From the NCBI GenBank assembly GCA_947568835.1, contig CANOQG010000003.1, forward strand, positions 744,001 to 808,000: DNA of 64,000 bases, given 5' to 3'. Below the pieces are notes generated by a model. It worked only from the letters and a program-made list of their open reading frames with translations, did not search any database and was not told the DNA's origin. Positions 32,283-43,576 of the stretch are shown in pieces. How positions within the stretch are numbered: position 1 is the stretch's first letter; each line of letters begins with the position of its first letter. The position numbers were made by a program, and so were the translations under genes. Source of the stretch: Protonemura montana. Lineage: Eukaryota; Arthropoda; Insecta; Plecoptera; Nemouridae.

Positions 32283-33559
32283 CTTTAAAATGCGATGTTC
32301 AACTTTTTAGTTTGTGGGTATATGGGTGGGTGGATGGCTGGCTGGCTGGGATGTAACCGGCCGCTCTACTGGTTATGGAAATTGCGAAATGCGACTGAAA
32401 ACGTACGGAAATGGGCTAGAATTTTTCAGAATTAACTTTTCCATTGGCAGGCGACATTTTCACAGCGATTTAAAATCGTTTTCATGGTGAAAAGTTGCTT
32501 AATATGACGGCAAGATATCTCAGAGCCAGGCGATGCAGCTCGATTTTATAATTCTTTTAATACTCAAGTTTTTCTAGCCTCGAGCTCCACGGTGATTTTT
32601 CATGCATTCGTATTAAAGTTGTTGATGTAATTGAGCGAAAACACATTCAATTGCGAACGTTTTAAGTGCAAAAAGAATTAATTTTGCTAATAAACTGACA
32701 GCTTTGATCAATTGTTTGCTATTTTGACACCACGGCAAGGTGTACGAAATCGTGAATGTATCTTTTCGGCAGTGAACCTAGGCTATTCAAACGTCAAAGT
32801 CAACGTCAAAATAAACGTCAAAGTCAACGTCAATGTCAAATTATTTTCGAAATCTCCAGAACTGAAGGGAAAACGTTTGAAATTGGCTCATATTGGTTCA
32901 TAATTCAGGTTTACATCCTGCTACGTCTTTTTCACGGTAATTTAAGGTGTTTTATTATTATTATAGTAAAGTATCAAAAATATTGTTGATGTCTTGGCTA
33001 GCAAGATGAAAAATAGCCACTTGACAAGCCCGTGGACTTCTTGAGGAGGTTATTTACACGTCAAAAAGGTTTGGAAAGTTAAACAATCTATTAACACAAC
33101 TATTGGAATCTTTTGTAAATATATATAAATATATTTATTGTAAAAAATATACGAAAGACGAGAAATTTCTTAAAATACAACGATTTTTTTCCATCCCCAG
33201 CCTAGACAAGATCACACAGTTGATTCCAAGCCAGCAATGATATTTGTGACAATTATGTAAATCAATAGCAATCCTAACTTTCTTTGCAGGTCTTTAAGAT
33301 TTTGAATAGGGTTTTTAAACAAACAAAACACACTTGATTAGTTTTTTATTCGTGATTTTGCCAAAACTAGATTAAGAGTGACATTGACAGATCAAAGATA
33401 AACATTTGACAGATATCTTTCATCGAATCAGGACGCCGTGGATATTAATTTTATTTTCGAGGATGCCGTGATCATTCAACAGGTATTTAAATTTAAAACG
33501 TCATTAATGACAGAGTGCAGTTTTATCAAATCTAATCCAAATACGCAATCTAAGTTTAA
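32266..33559 (+). repeat. 5' module of U5
   Basis: Complete module. The hexamer run near 32787-32840 has more TCAACG/TCAAAA/TCAAAG steps than the U2 copy. Confidence 0.8.
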
Positions 33560-35233
33560 TATAGTTTTCTATGGAATTATCTAATATTGTGTAGTACTTT
33601 ATGGTGTTATATGGTAGCCTATGGTATTCAATGGTATTCTATGGTATTCTATAGTATTCTATGGTATTCTATGATATTCTATGGTATTCTATGGTATGCT
33701 AGGGTATTCTATTGTATTCAATGTAATTATATGGTATTCTATGATATTCTATGGTATTCTATGGTATGCTATGGTATTCTATGGTATGCTATTGTATTCT
33801 ATGGAGTGCTATGGTATTCTATGGTATTCTATGGTATGCTATGGTATTCTATGGAGTGCTATGGTATTCTATGGTATTCTATGATATTCTATGGTATTCT
33901 ATGTTATGCTATGGTATTCTATTGTATGCTATGGTATTCTATGGAGTGCTATGGTATTCTATGGTATTCTATGGTATTCTATGGTATTCTATGGTTTGCT
34001 TTAGTATTCTATGGTATGTTTTGGTATTCTATGGTATTCTATTGTATTCTATGGTATTCTATGGTATGCTTTGGTATTCTATGGTATTCTATTGAATTCC
34101 ATGGTTTTGTTTTGTTTGTTTAGTATTGTATAAGTATTCTTTGGTATTATTTAGTATTCTATGGTATTGTATGGCATTTTTTGGTCTCTTTTGGCAGTGT
34201 TTGGTGTTGTATGTAATTGTATGGTATTCTCTGGGATTTTATGGGATTTTATGGTACTCTATAGTGTTGTATGGAATTTTATGGTATTCTACGGAATTCA
34301 ATAGTATTTTATGGTGTTCTATGGTATTCTATGGTGTTGTATGGAATTGTATGGTATTACATAGTATTTTATGGGTTTCTATGGTATTGTATGGTAATGT
34401 ATGATGTTGTTTGATATTGTATGTTATTGTATATTATTGTATGGTACTGTATGGTAATGTATGGTATTTTATGGGTTTCTATGGTATTGTATGTTATTCT
34501 ATAGTATTCTTTATTTTTCTATGGTATTCTATGGTATTCTATTGGTTTCTATGGTATTGTATGGTGTTTATGGTATTCGATGGTATTCTATGGTGTTGTA
34601 TTGAATTGAATGGTATTCTATGGTGTTGTATGGAACTTTATAGTATTCTATGGTATTTTATGGGTAACTTTTGTAGTGTATGGTATTGTATGGTATTGTA
34701 TGGTATTGTATGGTATTGTATGGCTTTGTATGGTATTCTATGGGTTTCTTTGGTATTGTATGGTTCTCTATGGTATTGTATGGTATTGTTTAATATTTTA
34801 TGGAAGTGTATGGTATTTTTTGGTTTTTTATGGCATTCTATGGTATTCTATGAGTTTTTTTGGTATTGTATGGTATTATTTCATATTATATAAGTGCGTT
34901 TGATATTGAATGGTTTTGTGTGGTATTCTATGGTATTGTATGGTAATGTAAGGTATTCAATGGGTTTCAATGGTATTTTTTAGTATTCAATTGTTTTGTA
35001 TGGAAATATATGGTATGCTATGGTATTGTATGGTATTGTTTGGTATTGTTTGCTTTTCTTTGGTATTTTTTGTATTCTATGATGTTGTATGGAAATTTAT
35101 GGTATTCTAAGGTATTGAATGGTATTCTATGGTATTTTATGCGTTTCTTTGGGTTTCTATAGTATTATATGGAATTTTATGGTGTTGTTAGGAATTGAAT
35201 TGTATTCGATGGTATTGTATGGTATTGCATGGT
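33560..35233 (+). repeat. Decamer minisatellite of U5, ~1.7 kb
   Basis: The left half is regular, with TATGGTATGC as a common variant. The right half (from ~34110) is degenerate, rich in TATGGTATTG and TATGGGTTTC units. Confidence 0.93.
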
Positions 35234-35332
35234 TCATTTGAACGTGGTCCTTTTTAGAGGCTTTGGATAGGGCATCAAAGAAAACTCGACAAACGTTTTA
35301 ACTAAAATGCCCACTCCCTCAAAATCGTAAGG

Positions 35333-35375
35333 TGCCGTTAGGCAGCGGGTACTGCTAGTTAACCTTATATAAAAG
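35333..35375 (+). other. Junction J5 (U5/U6)
   Basis: TGCC-GTTA-GGCA, CTAG at 35355-35358, TATATAAAAG at 35366-35375. Confidence 0.8.
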
Positions 35376-36108
35376 CTTTAAAATGCAATGTTCAACTTTT
35401 TAGTTTGTGGCTGGGTGGCTGGCTGGGTGGATGGGTGGCTGGGATGTAACCGGCCGCTCTACTGGTTATGGAAATTGCGAAATGCGACTCAAAACGTACG
35501 AAAATGGGCTAGAATTTTTCAGTATTAACTTTTCCATTGGCAGGCGACATTTTCACAGCGGTTTAAAATAGTTTTTATGGTGAAAAGTTGCTAAATATGA
35601 CGGCAAGATATCTCAGAGCCAGCCGATGCAGCTCGATTTTATAACTATTTTAATACTCAAGTTTTTCTAGCCTGGAGCTTCTCGGTGATTTTTCATGCAT
35701 TCTTATTAAAGTTGTTGATGTAATTGAGCAAAAACACATTCAATTGCGATCGTTTTACGGAAAAAAGAAATAATTTTGCTAATAAACTGACAGCTTTGAT
35801 CAATTGTTTGCTTTTTTGTCACCACGGCAAGGTGTACGAAATCGTGAATGTATCCTCTCAGCAGTGGACCATCAGGCCAAATTAAACGTCAAAACGGGTT
35901 GAAATGTCAAACTTTCTACTAAAACCCCTTTGTTTCTGGCGAAAATCGGTCAAAAACGACAGGAAATGGTAATAATTTGTACATGATTTCGAAGCATTAT
36001 ATGAAACGCTACATTTTTAAGGTGAGTTGATGGCATACGGCGATTTAAACAGGATTTTAAAATAAACTTCATATGAAACAGGTAGGTAAAGAAAAAGTTT
36101 GACTCTTT
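35359..36108 (+). repeat. Shortened 5' module of U6
   Basis: Follows the common module to ~35890, then the sub-repeat also found in U7 (GGGTTGAAATGTCAAAC). It jumps at ACAGGCGTAAAAAT to the upstream region. The second half of the module and all decamers are missing. Confidence 0.75.
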
Positions 36109-37040
36109 ACAGGCGTAAAAATTGTATTTTTTATTGCACATTTTGTATTTAATTGTGTTTCTTTAATGAGTTTTCAGATATATTTAGTAGTAATTTAACC
36201 CGTAATTAATTAGCTAACCTCTAAAGACACATTATTATGATCCCTGACCGCAATAATTTGACTTCTGGTTTCATTCATTTACAGCGTGTAGCATCGACAG
36301 CTTCTTATGGCACGTAATTTAAATCGTCGCGCGTGGTGTAAAAGTTTGAATTTGCGTGACGTCATTTTACGTAGCGGGATGTTGGTTTAGCGCTTTTTGA
36401 TAGGCATCCACGCTCGGGAATTAGTCACACTCCCAAAGCTCGCCAACCGCCATTTGCTATAGCAGTTAGTCTAGCATGAGAGTGCGGATTACCTACACGG
36501 CGAAACACTCTTGTGGGGAAGAATTCCATCGCTATTCAAGGTAATCTACTTTCATATTTAATTTGCATGTCACAATATCCACTAATAGTCAACCCCTAAT
36601 ATCATCAAGTAATTCACTTATTTATTGTGATTTTATAGCGTTTAGCTTCTAAATTATTATTAAAATTATCGTTCATCATCAAGACTGGAAAGCATACATT
36701 TTGCCCGTCTTGTGGATATTTCCATGACGTCACTTTTACGTAACATGACGCAATCGCTCGACGCGATTCTCATCCCCCTCCCCAACCCTCCCATGCCCAC
36801 CGTTCCAACAATTAGAAGTGTGTTCAACATGGCGTCCAAGCTCGCATTCGAAGCAAATTAGCATATTTCTTTGTAAAGAAACTGAAGTGATTGTTGTGCA
36901 TATTAAAGCATGCATTTAGACTGGCATGATATTTGCGTGAGGTCATTTTTACAAAACATGGCGGTTGGTTCGTGCTCGGCCACGCTCCGCTTCAGCTCGG
37001 CGACGCTAGGCACTACTAAAGTCTCGCTTTCTTCACACAG
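36109..37040 (+). promoter_or_regulatory. Upstream region of the U6 transposase gene
   Basis: TGACGTCA at 36357-36364 and 36725-36732; possible 5'-UTR intron from GT at 36541 to AG at 37040. Short C-rich stretch CCCCCTCCCCAACCCTCCC near 36775. No clear TATA box close to the ATG; the nearest is the one at the unit start (35366). Confidence 0.45.
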
Positions 37041-40000
37041 ATGCCACCCAAGAAGCGTGTAAATCTGACGTCTCGGAAGGGCGGGAAAGGTGCAACGGCA
37101 AGAGCGGAGAGCGCGGCGGCGAAGAAAAGGGCTGCTGCTGACGAGAGAGCGAGGACGAGGGAGACGGCAGAGCACGCCGACCATCAGGCAACTGCTAGCC
37201 CGTCGACGTCGACGCTCAACGAGCAGCGTCCTTTTCTTTCCGCTATTCTCGAAGAAGCCCCGGTGAGTGTCTTAAAGCATGATTCATTATTAGAACAGGC
37301 CGCCCCCGCTTCTCTTCCAGCTTTTTATGATCAACCCTCTACAAGCCGCTATATGCATTCCTTTCCCGACAAAGTGCCATCTGTACTCCCATCCCTTGAC
37401 CAGACCCAGATCCTGGAAAATTCAGTTGGCCAGCTCCAAGAGGACAAGAACGTGCAAGTAGCAGCAAACGAACGGAGTGCCCGACTAGCGGAAAAAGCTA
37501 GAAATGCTCGCCAGCGCAGAAAGGCTGAGGATGAGGCCCAGCGTCTTCTGCGTCTGGCTCAGGTTGCCGAGTCGAAGCGTCGACGACTAGACGAAGCTTC
37601 TGAGGGACGACGCCTACAGCTTCTTGCTGAAAAGGCTGAGTCTGAGCGCCTCCGCTTGGCAAAATGTACTGAAGAACAGCGCCTTCAGCGACTGGCCCTT
37701 AAGGCAGAGTCAAAGCGTCTCCGCCTGAGTGACGAAACTGACGAACAGCGCCTTCAGCGACTAGCCCTTAAGGCAGAGGCAGAGCGTCATCGCTTGAGTG
37801 ACGAATCTGACGAACAGCGCCTTCAGCGATTAAGCCAGAAGGCAGTCCAAACGCAGTCTGAAAGGCAGCATGAGACTACAGAGGCGCGTGAGAGCCGATT
37901 AGTCGCCGCGCGGGAGCGATCTCAGCAGCGTCGAAATGCCGAGACCAGGGATAAGCTCGCGGCGTTCGAAGTGGAAGTCTCTCAGCGCGCTGAGGAGGAG
38001 GCGTCTCAACGCGCCCAAGAGGCTGAACTAGAGCAAAGCCAGCGAGTCGCGGTCGAGGCTATTGACGTGGCAGACGATCAGTTCGAACCTGATCTTGCTC
38101 CAGTGAACCTTCATCCTTTCCACTTGGAGGCTGCACGGCAAGACGTCGCTGACGTCGCCCTCTTTCACTGCGGGAGCATGGACGAAGTATGCAGGGTGTG
38201 CAGCGCTCTGTACTTCGCAGGAGAGCGTCCTTCTGACAAAATTTACAAACTCTGTTGTCACTCGGGCAACGTAATCCTTGAGCCTCTCTTCGCGTATCCC
38301 GATTTAATGCATGCGTTGCTGACCGGAGACCATTGCGAGTCTAAGAACTTCCGCAAAAACATCCGGTCGTACAACAGTTCGCTCTCCTTCGCTTCAGTCG
38401 GAGTTAAGACGGACATCCCCCAGGGCCGTGGCACATACTGTTTTCGTGTCCATGGCAACATTCAGCACAGGATCGGCCATATGGGGCAGGCGGTGCAGAA
38501 GCCCCTCTATTCGCACCTGTACTTTCTTGACGCGGAACAAGCGAAGACGCATCGAATGGACAGGCGCCAGAATGCTAATCTGCTACCCAACCTGCTTCAT
38601 GAGCTGGACGCGCTGGTTCGCGAAATAAATCCTTTTGCCCAAGGGCTTAAAACGTTAGGTCAGGTGGAGGCCGACGACAGGATCCGTGCAGCTGCCGAGG
38701 GGCGACCCGAGGTCATGGCCGAACTGCGTTTCGTGGATGACCGACGGCGGCAGTACGAAAATCCTACGGCCCACGAGGTGGCCGTTGTTTATCAGAGCGT
38801 TGACGGTGGCATGCCTCCTCTAGGACGTGATATTCGTATCCATACTCGTGGCGGATTTATTGAGCAGCTGTCTGTCCTGTCGCCCAACACGGATCCGCTC
38901 AGCTACGTGCTGTTGTTCCCGCGTGGAGAACCCGGCTGGCAACGAGGTATGCCGCACACCAGGCAATCTAAGCACAGCGTCGTCACTCTAATGGAGTTTT
39001 ATAGCCATCGACTCCACGAGCGTGTCGGCGCCTTCCATCCAGTGCTGCACGCCGGCAAGCTGACGCAGCAGTTTATGGTAGACGCCTATATCAAGGTTGA
39101 GGGCAATCGCCTTGAGTTCGTCATCAGGAACCAGAAAACGCTGCGCGCCGAACTCTACAGTGGGCTCATGGACCACTTGGCGAACCGTGCTGAGCGGCAG
39201 GGCTGCAATGTCGGGAAGATGGTGATTCTGCCTTCCAGTTTCATCGGAAGCCCCAGGCATTGCCAGCAGCTATATCAAGACGCTATGAGTATCGTCACCA
39301 AGTTTGGAAAACCCGATCTTTTCCTTACTATGACGTGTAATCCGAAGTGGCCTGAGATTCAGACGAGCCTAGCGGCGTACGAAAGGGCAGAAGACCGACC
39401 CGATCTCACCGCGCGAGTATTCCAACTTAAACTCAAGGAGCTCATGTCTGATCTCACCAAGAGGCACGTGCTGGGCGTTCCCATGGCTCACTTCCACGTG
39501 ATCGAGTTCCAAAAACGTGGACTCCCTCACGCCCACATCCTGGTAATCCTTCGCGACGAGGACAAGATCCGCACTCCCGAGGAGGTAGACGCACTTATCT
39601 GTGCCGAGTTGCCCGATCCGGTGACCGAGGAGAGACTGCACAAGGTCATCGTGTCGTCGATGATCCACGGCCCGTGCGGCGCTCGGAACATGTCCTCTGT
39701 GTGCATGGAGGACGGAAAGTGTAAGAAGAAGTTCCCCAAGTCGTTCACAGATGTGACTGTGGTCAACGAGGGGGGTTTCACCGTCTATCGCCGTCGAGAG
39801 AGCGGGCAGACGCATACCATCTCAGGAAGAGTGGTCGACAACCGAGACGTAGTGCCTTACAACAAGTACTTAAGCTCCAAGTTTGACTGCCACCTGAACA
39901 TCGAGCACTGTGGATCCGCGAAGACGGTCAAGTACCTGTGCAAGTACGTGTACAAAGGTCACGACTGTGCCAGGGTCCAGCTCCGCGTCTCTGTCCCCGC

Positions 40001-42446
40001 GGAGGGCGATCATGAGCCACGTCCAGCGCACGGTGCCCAGCAAGAGTTGGTGTGGGACGAGGTCTCACAGTTCATCGACTCTCGCTACGTGAGTCCCCAA
40101 GAGGCTGCGTGGAGAATTTTCGGATTTGAAATGCACGAAAAGTCGCACACTATCATCCGTTTGGCGATCCACCTCGAGGGTGACCACATGGTCACGTTCC
40201 GTCCTGGAGACGAGGAAGCCGCAGCAGAACGCGGCAGGGCTGCGCTGACTACGCTGACGGCATGGTTTGTGCTGAATAGTAGCAACCCGGCGGCACGGCA
40301 GTACAAGTACATCGACATCCCGTACCACTTCCGTTTCGAGGGCAAAGCGTGGAAGCCACGTAAGCGAGGTGCCGGCTCCATCATCAGCCGAATGTACTCC
40401 GTGACGCCCCGGCAGATCGAGCGATACCATCTTCGTCTCCTTTTGCTTCACGTCGCCGGCGCCACCTCATTCGAGGACGTGCGCACGTTCCAGGGTAGGG
40501 TTTACGCTACCTTCAAGGAAGCTGCCGTGGCACGCAACCTGCTAATGGACGACGACGAGTGGCAGAAATGTCTGCAGGAGGCGGTTGCTATAAAGATGCC
40601 AAACGAACTTCGTCAGCTGTTTGCTATCATTTGCGCGTTCTGTCAGCCTCTTGACCCGCTGTCTCTATGGGAGCGTTTCAAGGGCGATTTCTGCGAAGAT
40701 TTCGCCCGAGAACACGACCCCATCGAGGCAGAACAGTTGGCCCTGAATTCCATCCAGTCCGTCCTTGCCCTACACCGCCTGACCAACGCCGAAATCGGTT
40801 TGCCGGCGCCTCGAGTGCCAGTCATCGTTGCTGTCGACGAGCAGTTCGACCAGACCGCCGAAAGGGAAGAGGCCAAGGAGAACTTGGTGAAGCTCAACGG
40901 CAGGCAGCGCGTGGCATTCGACGCGGTGATGGCAGCAATCGACGACCCGAACGCCGAGCAGAGGTGCTTCTACCTGGACGGCCCGGGCGGCAGCGGGAAG
41001 ACCTTCCTATACAACACCCTCATCAGCACGCTGCGAGCCCGAGGCGAGCGAGCCGTGGCCGTCGCGTGGACGGGCATTGCGGCGACGTTACTGAAGGGAG
41101 GGAGGACCTGCCACTCGCGATTTCGATTGCCTGTTCCGATTGTGGAAAACAGCACGTCTGGCGTGAAGCCCAACTCCGCCGAGGGCGCTTCGCTGAGGGC
41201 GGCCAAGGTCATCATCTTGGATGAAGGACCCATGGCGCCTCTGCTGGCCCTGAACGTGATCGAGCGGACGCTAAGAGACGTGACAAACGATGAGCGTCCG
41301 TTCGGCGGAAAGGTGATCGTTATTGGCGGGGATTTTAGGCAGTGCCTCCCAGTCGTTCGAAATGGCAACCGAACGACCATAGTCGAGCAATGCATTAAGC
41401 GTGGCGCGCTTTGGTCGTTGTTCCGCACCCTCGAGCTGCGCGCGAACATGCGCGCCAACCCAGGCGAAGTAGAGTTCGTCGAGTGGCTCTTGCGTGTCGG
41501 AAACGGCGAGATTTTGAATGACTGCCACCTCCCGGATGACACCATCGCATTACCTGTCCAATGCGTCGTGGACTGCGTCATTGACGCCGTCTTCGGCACG
41601 AGCATTAGTGCTGCCGAGATGGCCGTGATGCAAGACCATGCCATCCTCTGCCCGAAGAACGTGGAGTCTTTGAACATCAATGACAACGTTCTTGAGCGCC
41701 TCGAAGGTGACGTGTTCGAATACTGCAGCGCCGACACTGTCGATGTCAGTGAAGGCGAAGATGGCGACGTTTTGGCTACCGATTATCCCGTAGAATATCT
41801 AAATTCATTAACGCCATCCGGGATGCCACCGCACAAGCTTCGTCTGAAAGTTCATGCAATCGTGATGCTCATGAGGAACGTCGACGTGAGAGCCGGCCTA
41901 TGCAATGGGACTCGACTCAGCGTTGTTGCACTCCACGAGCACGTGATCGACTGCAGGATCATCGGAGGGCGCTGTGCGGGACGACGCACTTTCCTATGTA
42001 GAGTCAACCTAACTCCCTCGGACATTGGCATGCCCTTTACGATGACAAGGCGCCAGTTTCCGATCCGTCTGGCATTCGCCATGACCATCAATAAAGCCCA
42101 GGGTCAATCTTTAAAGAGGGTGGGAATTCATTTAGAAAAACCAGTATTCGGACACGGTCAGCTATACGTGGCGCTTTCTCGGGCTCGCTCTTTGGACTCG
42201 ATCTTCGTGGCAGTCGCCGGTAACGAGGCGCAGGGCAAGTTGATCGTCTCGAGCAACACCACCTTCACCAAGAACATCGTGTACCAGGAGGTGCTCGAGA
42301 TTCATGCGCCGGACCACCAGGCAGCGGATCCTTCCTCGCGTAGTGGCTATCAAGAGGCTGACCAGCAGGCCCTTGAGCAGTCGCTTAGTCAACTCGCTGT
42401 ATCGGATGCGGATGAAGAAGTTCCAATGGACACCTCCTCCTCCTAA
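37041..42446 (+). CDS. Helitron Rep-PIF1 helicase transposase, full length (1801 aa)
   Basis: Complete frame from ATG 37041 (MPPKKRVNLTSRKGG, same start in U4 and U7, directly after CACAG) to the stop at 42444-42446. Approximate residue layout: basic, Ala-rich N-terminus 1-45; Ser/Pro/Thr-rich linker to ~130; Arg/Glu coiled coil ~145-345 with three 23-residue repeats at 188-256; Cys motif CRVC at 384-387 and LCCHSGN shortly after; Rep nuclease with HUH His830-Ala-His832; catalytic tyrosine pair Tyr965 and Tyr969 (YLCKY); PIF1/SF1 helicase with Walker A GPGGSGKT 1314-1321, Walker B-like DEGPM from 1394, GGDFRQ with Asp1431, motif V around 1681-1690, ALSRAR around 1710; acidic end. Family role: single-strand nicking and joining at TC/CTRR ends plus unwinding during rolling-circle (peel-and-paste) transposition. 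All key residues are present, so it may be active; expression is not shown. No endonuclease (APE), OTU or extra domain was recognised. Confidence 0.95.
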   Translation: MPPKKRVNLTSRKGGKGATARAESAAAKKRAAADERARTRETAEHADHQATASPSTSTLNEQRPFLSAILEEAPVSVLKHDSLLEQAAPASLPAFYDQPSTSRYMHSFPDKVPSVLPSLDQTQILENSVGQLQEDKNVQVAANERSARLAEKARNARQRRKAEDEAQRLLRLAQVAESKRRRLDEASEGRRLQLLAEKAESERLRLAKCTEEQRLQRLALKAESKRLRLSDETDEQRLQRLALKAEAERHRLSDESDEQRLQRLSQKAVQTQSERQHETTEARESRLVAARERSQQRRNAETRDKLAAFEVEVSQRAEEEASQRAQEAELEQSQRVAVEAIDVADDQFEPDLAPVNLHPFHLEAARQDVADVALFHCGSMDEVCRVCSALYFAGERPSDKIYKLCCHSGNVILEPLFAYPDLMHALLTGDHCESKNFRKNIRSYNSSLSFASVGVKTDIPQGRGTYCFRVHGNIQHRIGHMGQAVQKPLYSHLYFLDAEQAKTHRMDRRQNANLLPNLLHELDALVREINPFAQGLKTLGQVEADDRIRAAAEGRPEVMAELRFVDDRRRQYENPTAHEVAVVYQSVDGGMPPLGRDIRIHTRGGFIEQLSVLSPNTDPLSYVLLFPRGEPGWQRGMPHTRQSKHSVVTLMEFYSHRLHERVGAFHPVLHAGKLTQQFMVDAYIKVEGNRLEFVIRNQKTLRAELYSGLMDHLANRAERQGCNVGKMVILPSSFIGSPRHCQQLYQDAMSIVTKFGKPDLFLTMTCNPKWPEIQTSLAAYERAEDRPDLTARVFQLKLKELMSDLTKRHVLGVPMAHFHVIEFQKRGLPHAHILVILRDEDKIRTPEEVDALICAELPDPVTEERLHKVIVSSMIHGPCGARNMSSVCMEDGKCKKKFPKSFTDVTVVNEGGFTVYRRRESGQTHTISGRVVDNRDVVPYNKYLSSKFDCHLNIEHCGSAKTVKYLCKYVYKGHDCARVQLRVSVPAEGDHEPRPAHGAQQELVWDEVSQFIDSRYVSPQEAAWRIFGFEMHEKSHTIIRLAIHLEGDHMVTFRPGDEEAAAERGRAALTTLTAWFVLNSSNPAARQYKYIDIPYHFRFEGKAWKPRKRGAGSIISRMYSVTPRQIERYHLRLLLLHVAGATSFEDVRTFQGRVYATFKEAAVARNLLMDDDEWQKCLQEAVAIKMPNELRQLFAIICAFCQPLDPLSLWERFKGDFCEDFAREHDPIEAEQLALNSIQSVLALHRLTNAEIGLPAPRVPVIVAVDEQFDQTAEREEAKENLVKLNGRQRVAFDAVMAAIDDPNAEQRCFYLDGPGGSGKTFLYNTLISTLRARGERAVAVAWTGIAATLLKGGRTCHSRFRLPVPIVENSTSGVKPNSAEGASLRAAKVIILDEGPMAPLLALNVIERTLRDVTNDERPFGGKVIVIGGDFRQCLPVVRNGNRTTIVEQCIKRGALWSLFRTLELRANMRANPGEVEFVEWLLRVGNGEILNDCHLPDDTIALPVQCVVDCVIDAVFGTSISAAEMAVMQDHAILCPKNVESLNINDNVLERLEGDVFEYCSADTVDVSEGEDGDVLATDYPVEYLNSLTPSGMPPHKLRLKVHAIVMLMRNVDVRAGLCNGTRLSVVALHEHVIDCRIIGGRCAGRRTFLCRVNLTPSDIGMPFTMTRRQFPIRLAFAMTINKAQGQSLKRVGIHLEKPVFGHGQLYVALSRARSLDSIFVAVAGNEAQGKLIVSSNTTFTKNIVYQEVLEIHAPDHQAADPSSRSGYQEADQQALEQSLSQLAVSDADEEVPMDTSSS
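37602..37808 (+). repeat. 69-bp coding minisatellite, 3 units
   Basis: Three in-frame 69-base units (207 bases), the shortest version of the coiled-coil repeat among the complete genes. Confidence 0.95.
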
Positions 42447-42799
42447 ATCCTATCATTGTACTATCCCTTACATTTGCAATAGCGGTAACATTTCCTAGAT
42501 AAATTTAAATTCAGTAAAGCTAGGTAGGGCAGACCAGGAACCGTGACTAGCACGGCAGGTAGCAACCCAATTCCCATATATTTCACCATGCTGACACGCT
42601 TTTCTGCTGCAGGTATAAAGCACCGGACGCCGCATAGCCCTTTAACTTCACGACCATTGCGCTCGCATGTGGACACTCTAACGGAACTGCTCCTCTTAGA
42701 GCTAGACAATAATGCATGTAAATTAATTGATTTGGTAAAGGTACTTCAAATTTGAATGCTGTTTAAAAAAAAAATAAAAAAAAATAATACTGTACATAC

Positions 42800-43003
42800 A
42801 TTTAGTAAAGTAGTTACTTCTAACTTATAGTATTAGAAATGCAGCCTGCTGTTTTCTATCTGCATGTCATGCATGTTCCAAAAAAAAAATAAAAATAAAA
42901 AAACATATCGTAGATTTAGTAAAGTAGTTACTAAGTAGTAAGTAGTAGAAGTTGGTTAGTAAGAAGTTAATAGTTATGCAACCTGCTGTTTTCTATCTGC
43001 ATG
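42800..43003 (+). repeat. ~115-bp tandem repeat, about 2 units
   Basis: Unit starts (ATTTAGTAAAG) at 42800 and 42914; the lowest copy number of the four. Confidence 0.8.
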
Positions 43004-43069
43004 TTTGCAATTTTTTTAAGGTCACAATCTTACTTTCGTGTCGGTCTTTTTACTGCATGTTTCTCTCTT

Positions 43070-43462
43070 CTTGATTCTATCTTGGAATGTCAAACCAACT
43101 ACCAACCAAGCATGACAGCATTATACCAGTCTAAAAACTGAACAATGCATCCCACCTATCCGACACAGTTGATCCTTGCATGAATCCTTGCATCTCTCTT
43201 CTTGATTCTATCTTGGAATGTCAAACCAACTAACCACCAAGCATGATAGCATTGCATCAGTCTAAAAACTGAACAATGCATCCCACCTATCCGACACAGT
43301 TGATCCTTGCATGAATCCTTGCATCTCTCTTCTTGATTCCATCTTGGAATGTCAAACCAACTAACCACCAAGCATGATAGCATTGCATCAGTCTAAAAAC
43401 TGAACAATGCATCCTACCTATCCAACACAGTTGATCCTTGCATGAATCCTTGCATGTCCGCA
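43070..43462 (+). repeat. 131-bp tandem repeat, 3 units
   Basis: Starts at 43070, 43201 and 43332. Confidence 0.9.
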
Positions 43463-43549
43463 CATCAGAGATTCCTGTTGCTTGCAACGGGCTGCACAAT
43501 CTTTGATAGTGTAAGGCAGAGGCGATGTAGTGTGCGACGATCGCCATGC

Positions 43550-43576
43550 TGCCGGGGCGGGATGGGGGCCCCGGCA
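43550..43576. other. GC-rich perfect 9-bp hairpin
   Basis: Same 27 bases as in the other 3' regions. Confidence 0.7.

Larger units (their letters stand above)
32266..35358 (+). mobile_element. U5: non-autonomous Helitron (3093 bp)
   Basis: 5' module 32266-33559, decamer array 33560-35233, tail 35234-35332 (GTGGTCCTTTTTAGAGG, then AAAATGCCCACTCCC), terminal hairpin and CTAG 35355-35358. The smallest of the non-autonomous units. Confidence 0.85.

Noticed and set aside
37041-42446. Helentron/Helitron2 type with endonuclease
   Set aside because: No apurinic-like endonuclease or OTU domain is visible, and the 3' end is CTAG as in canonical Helitrons.
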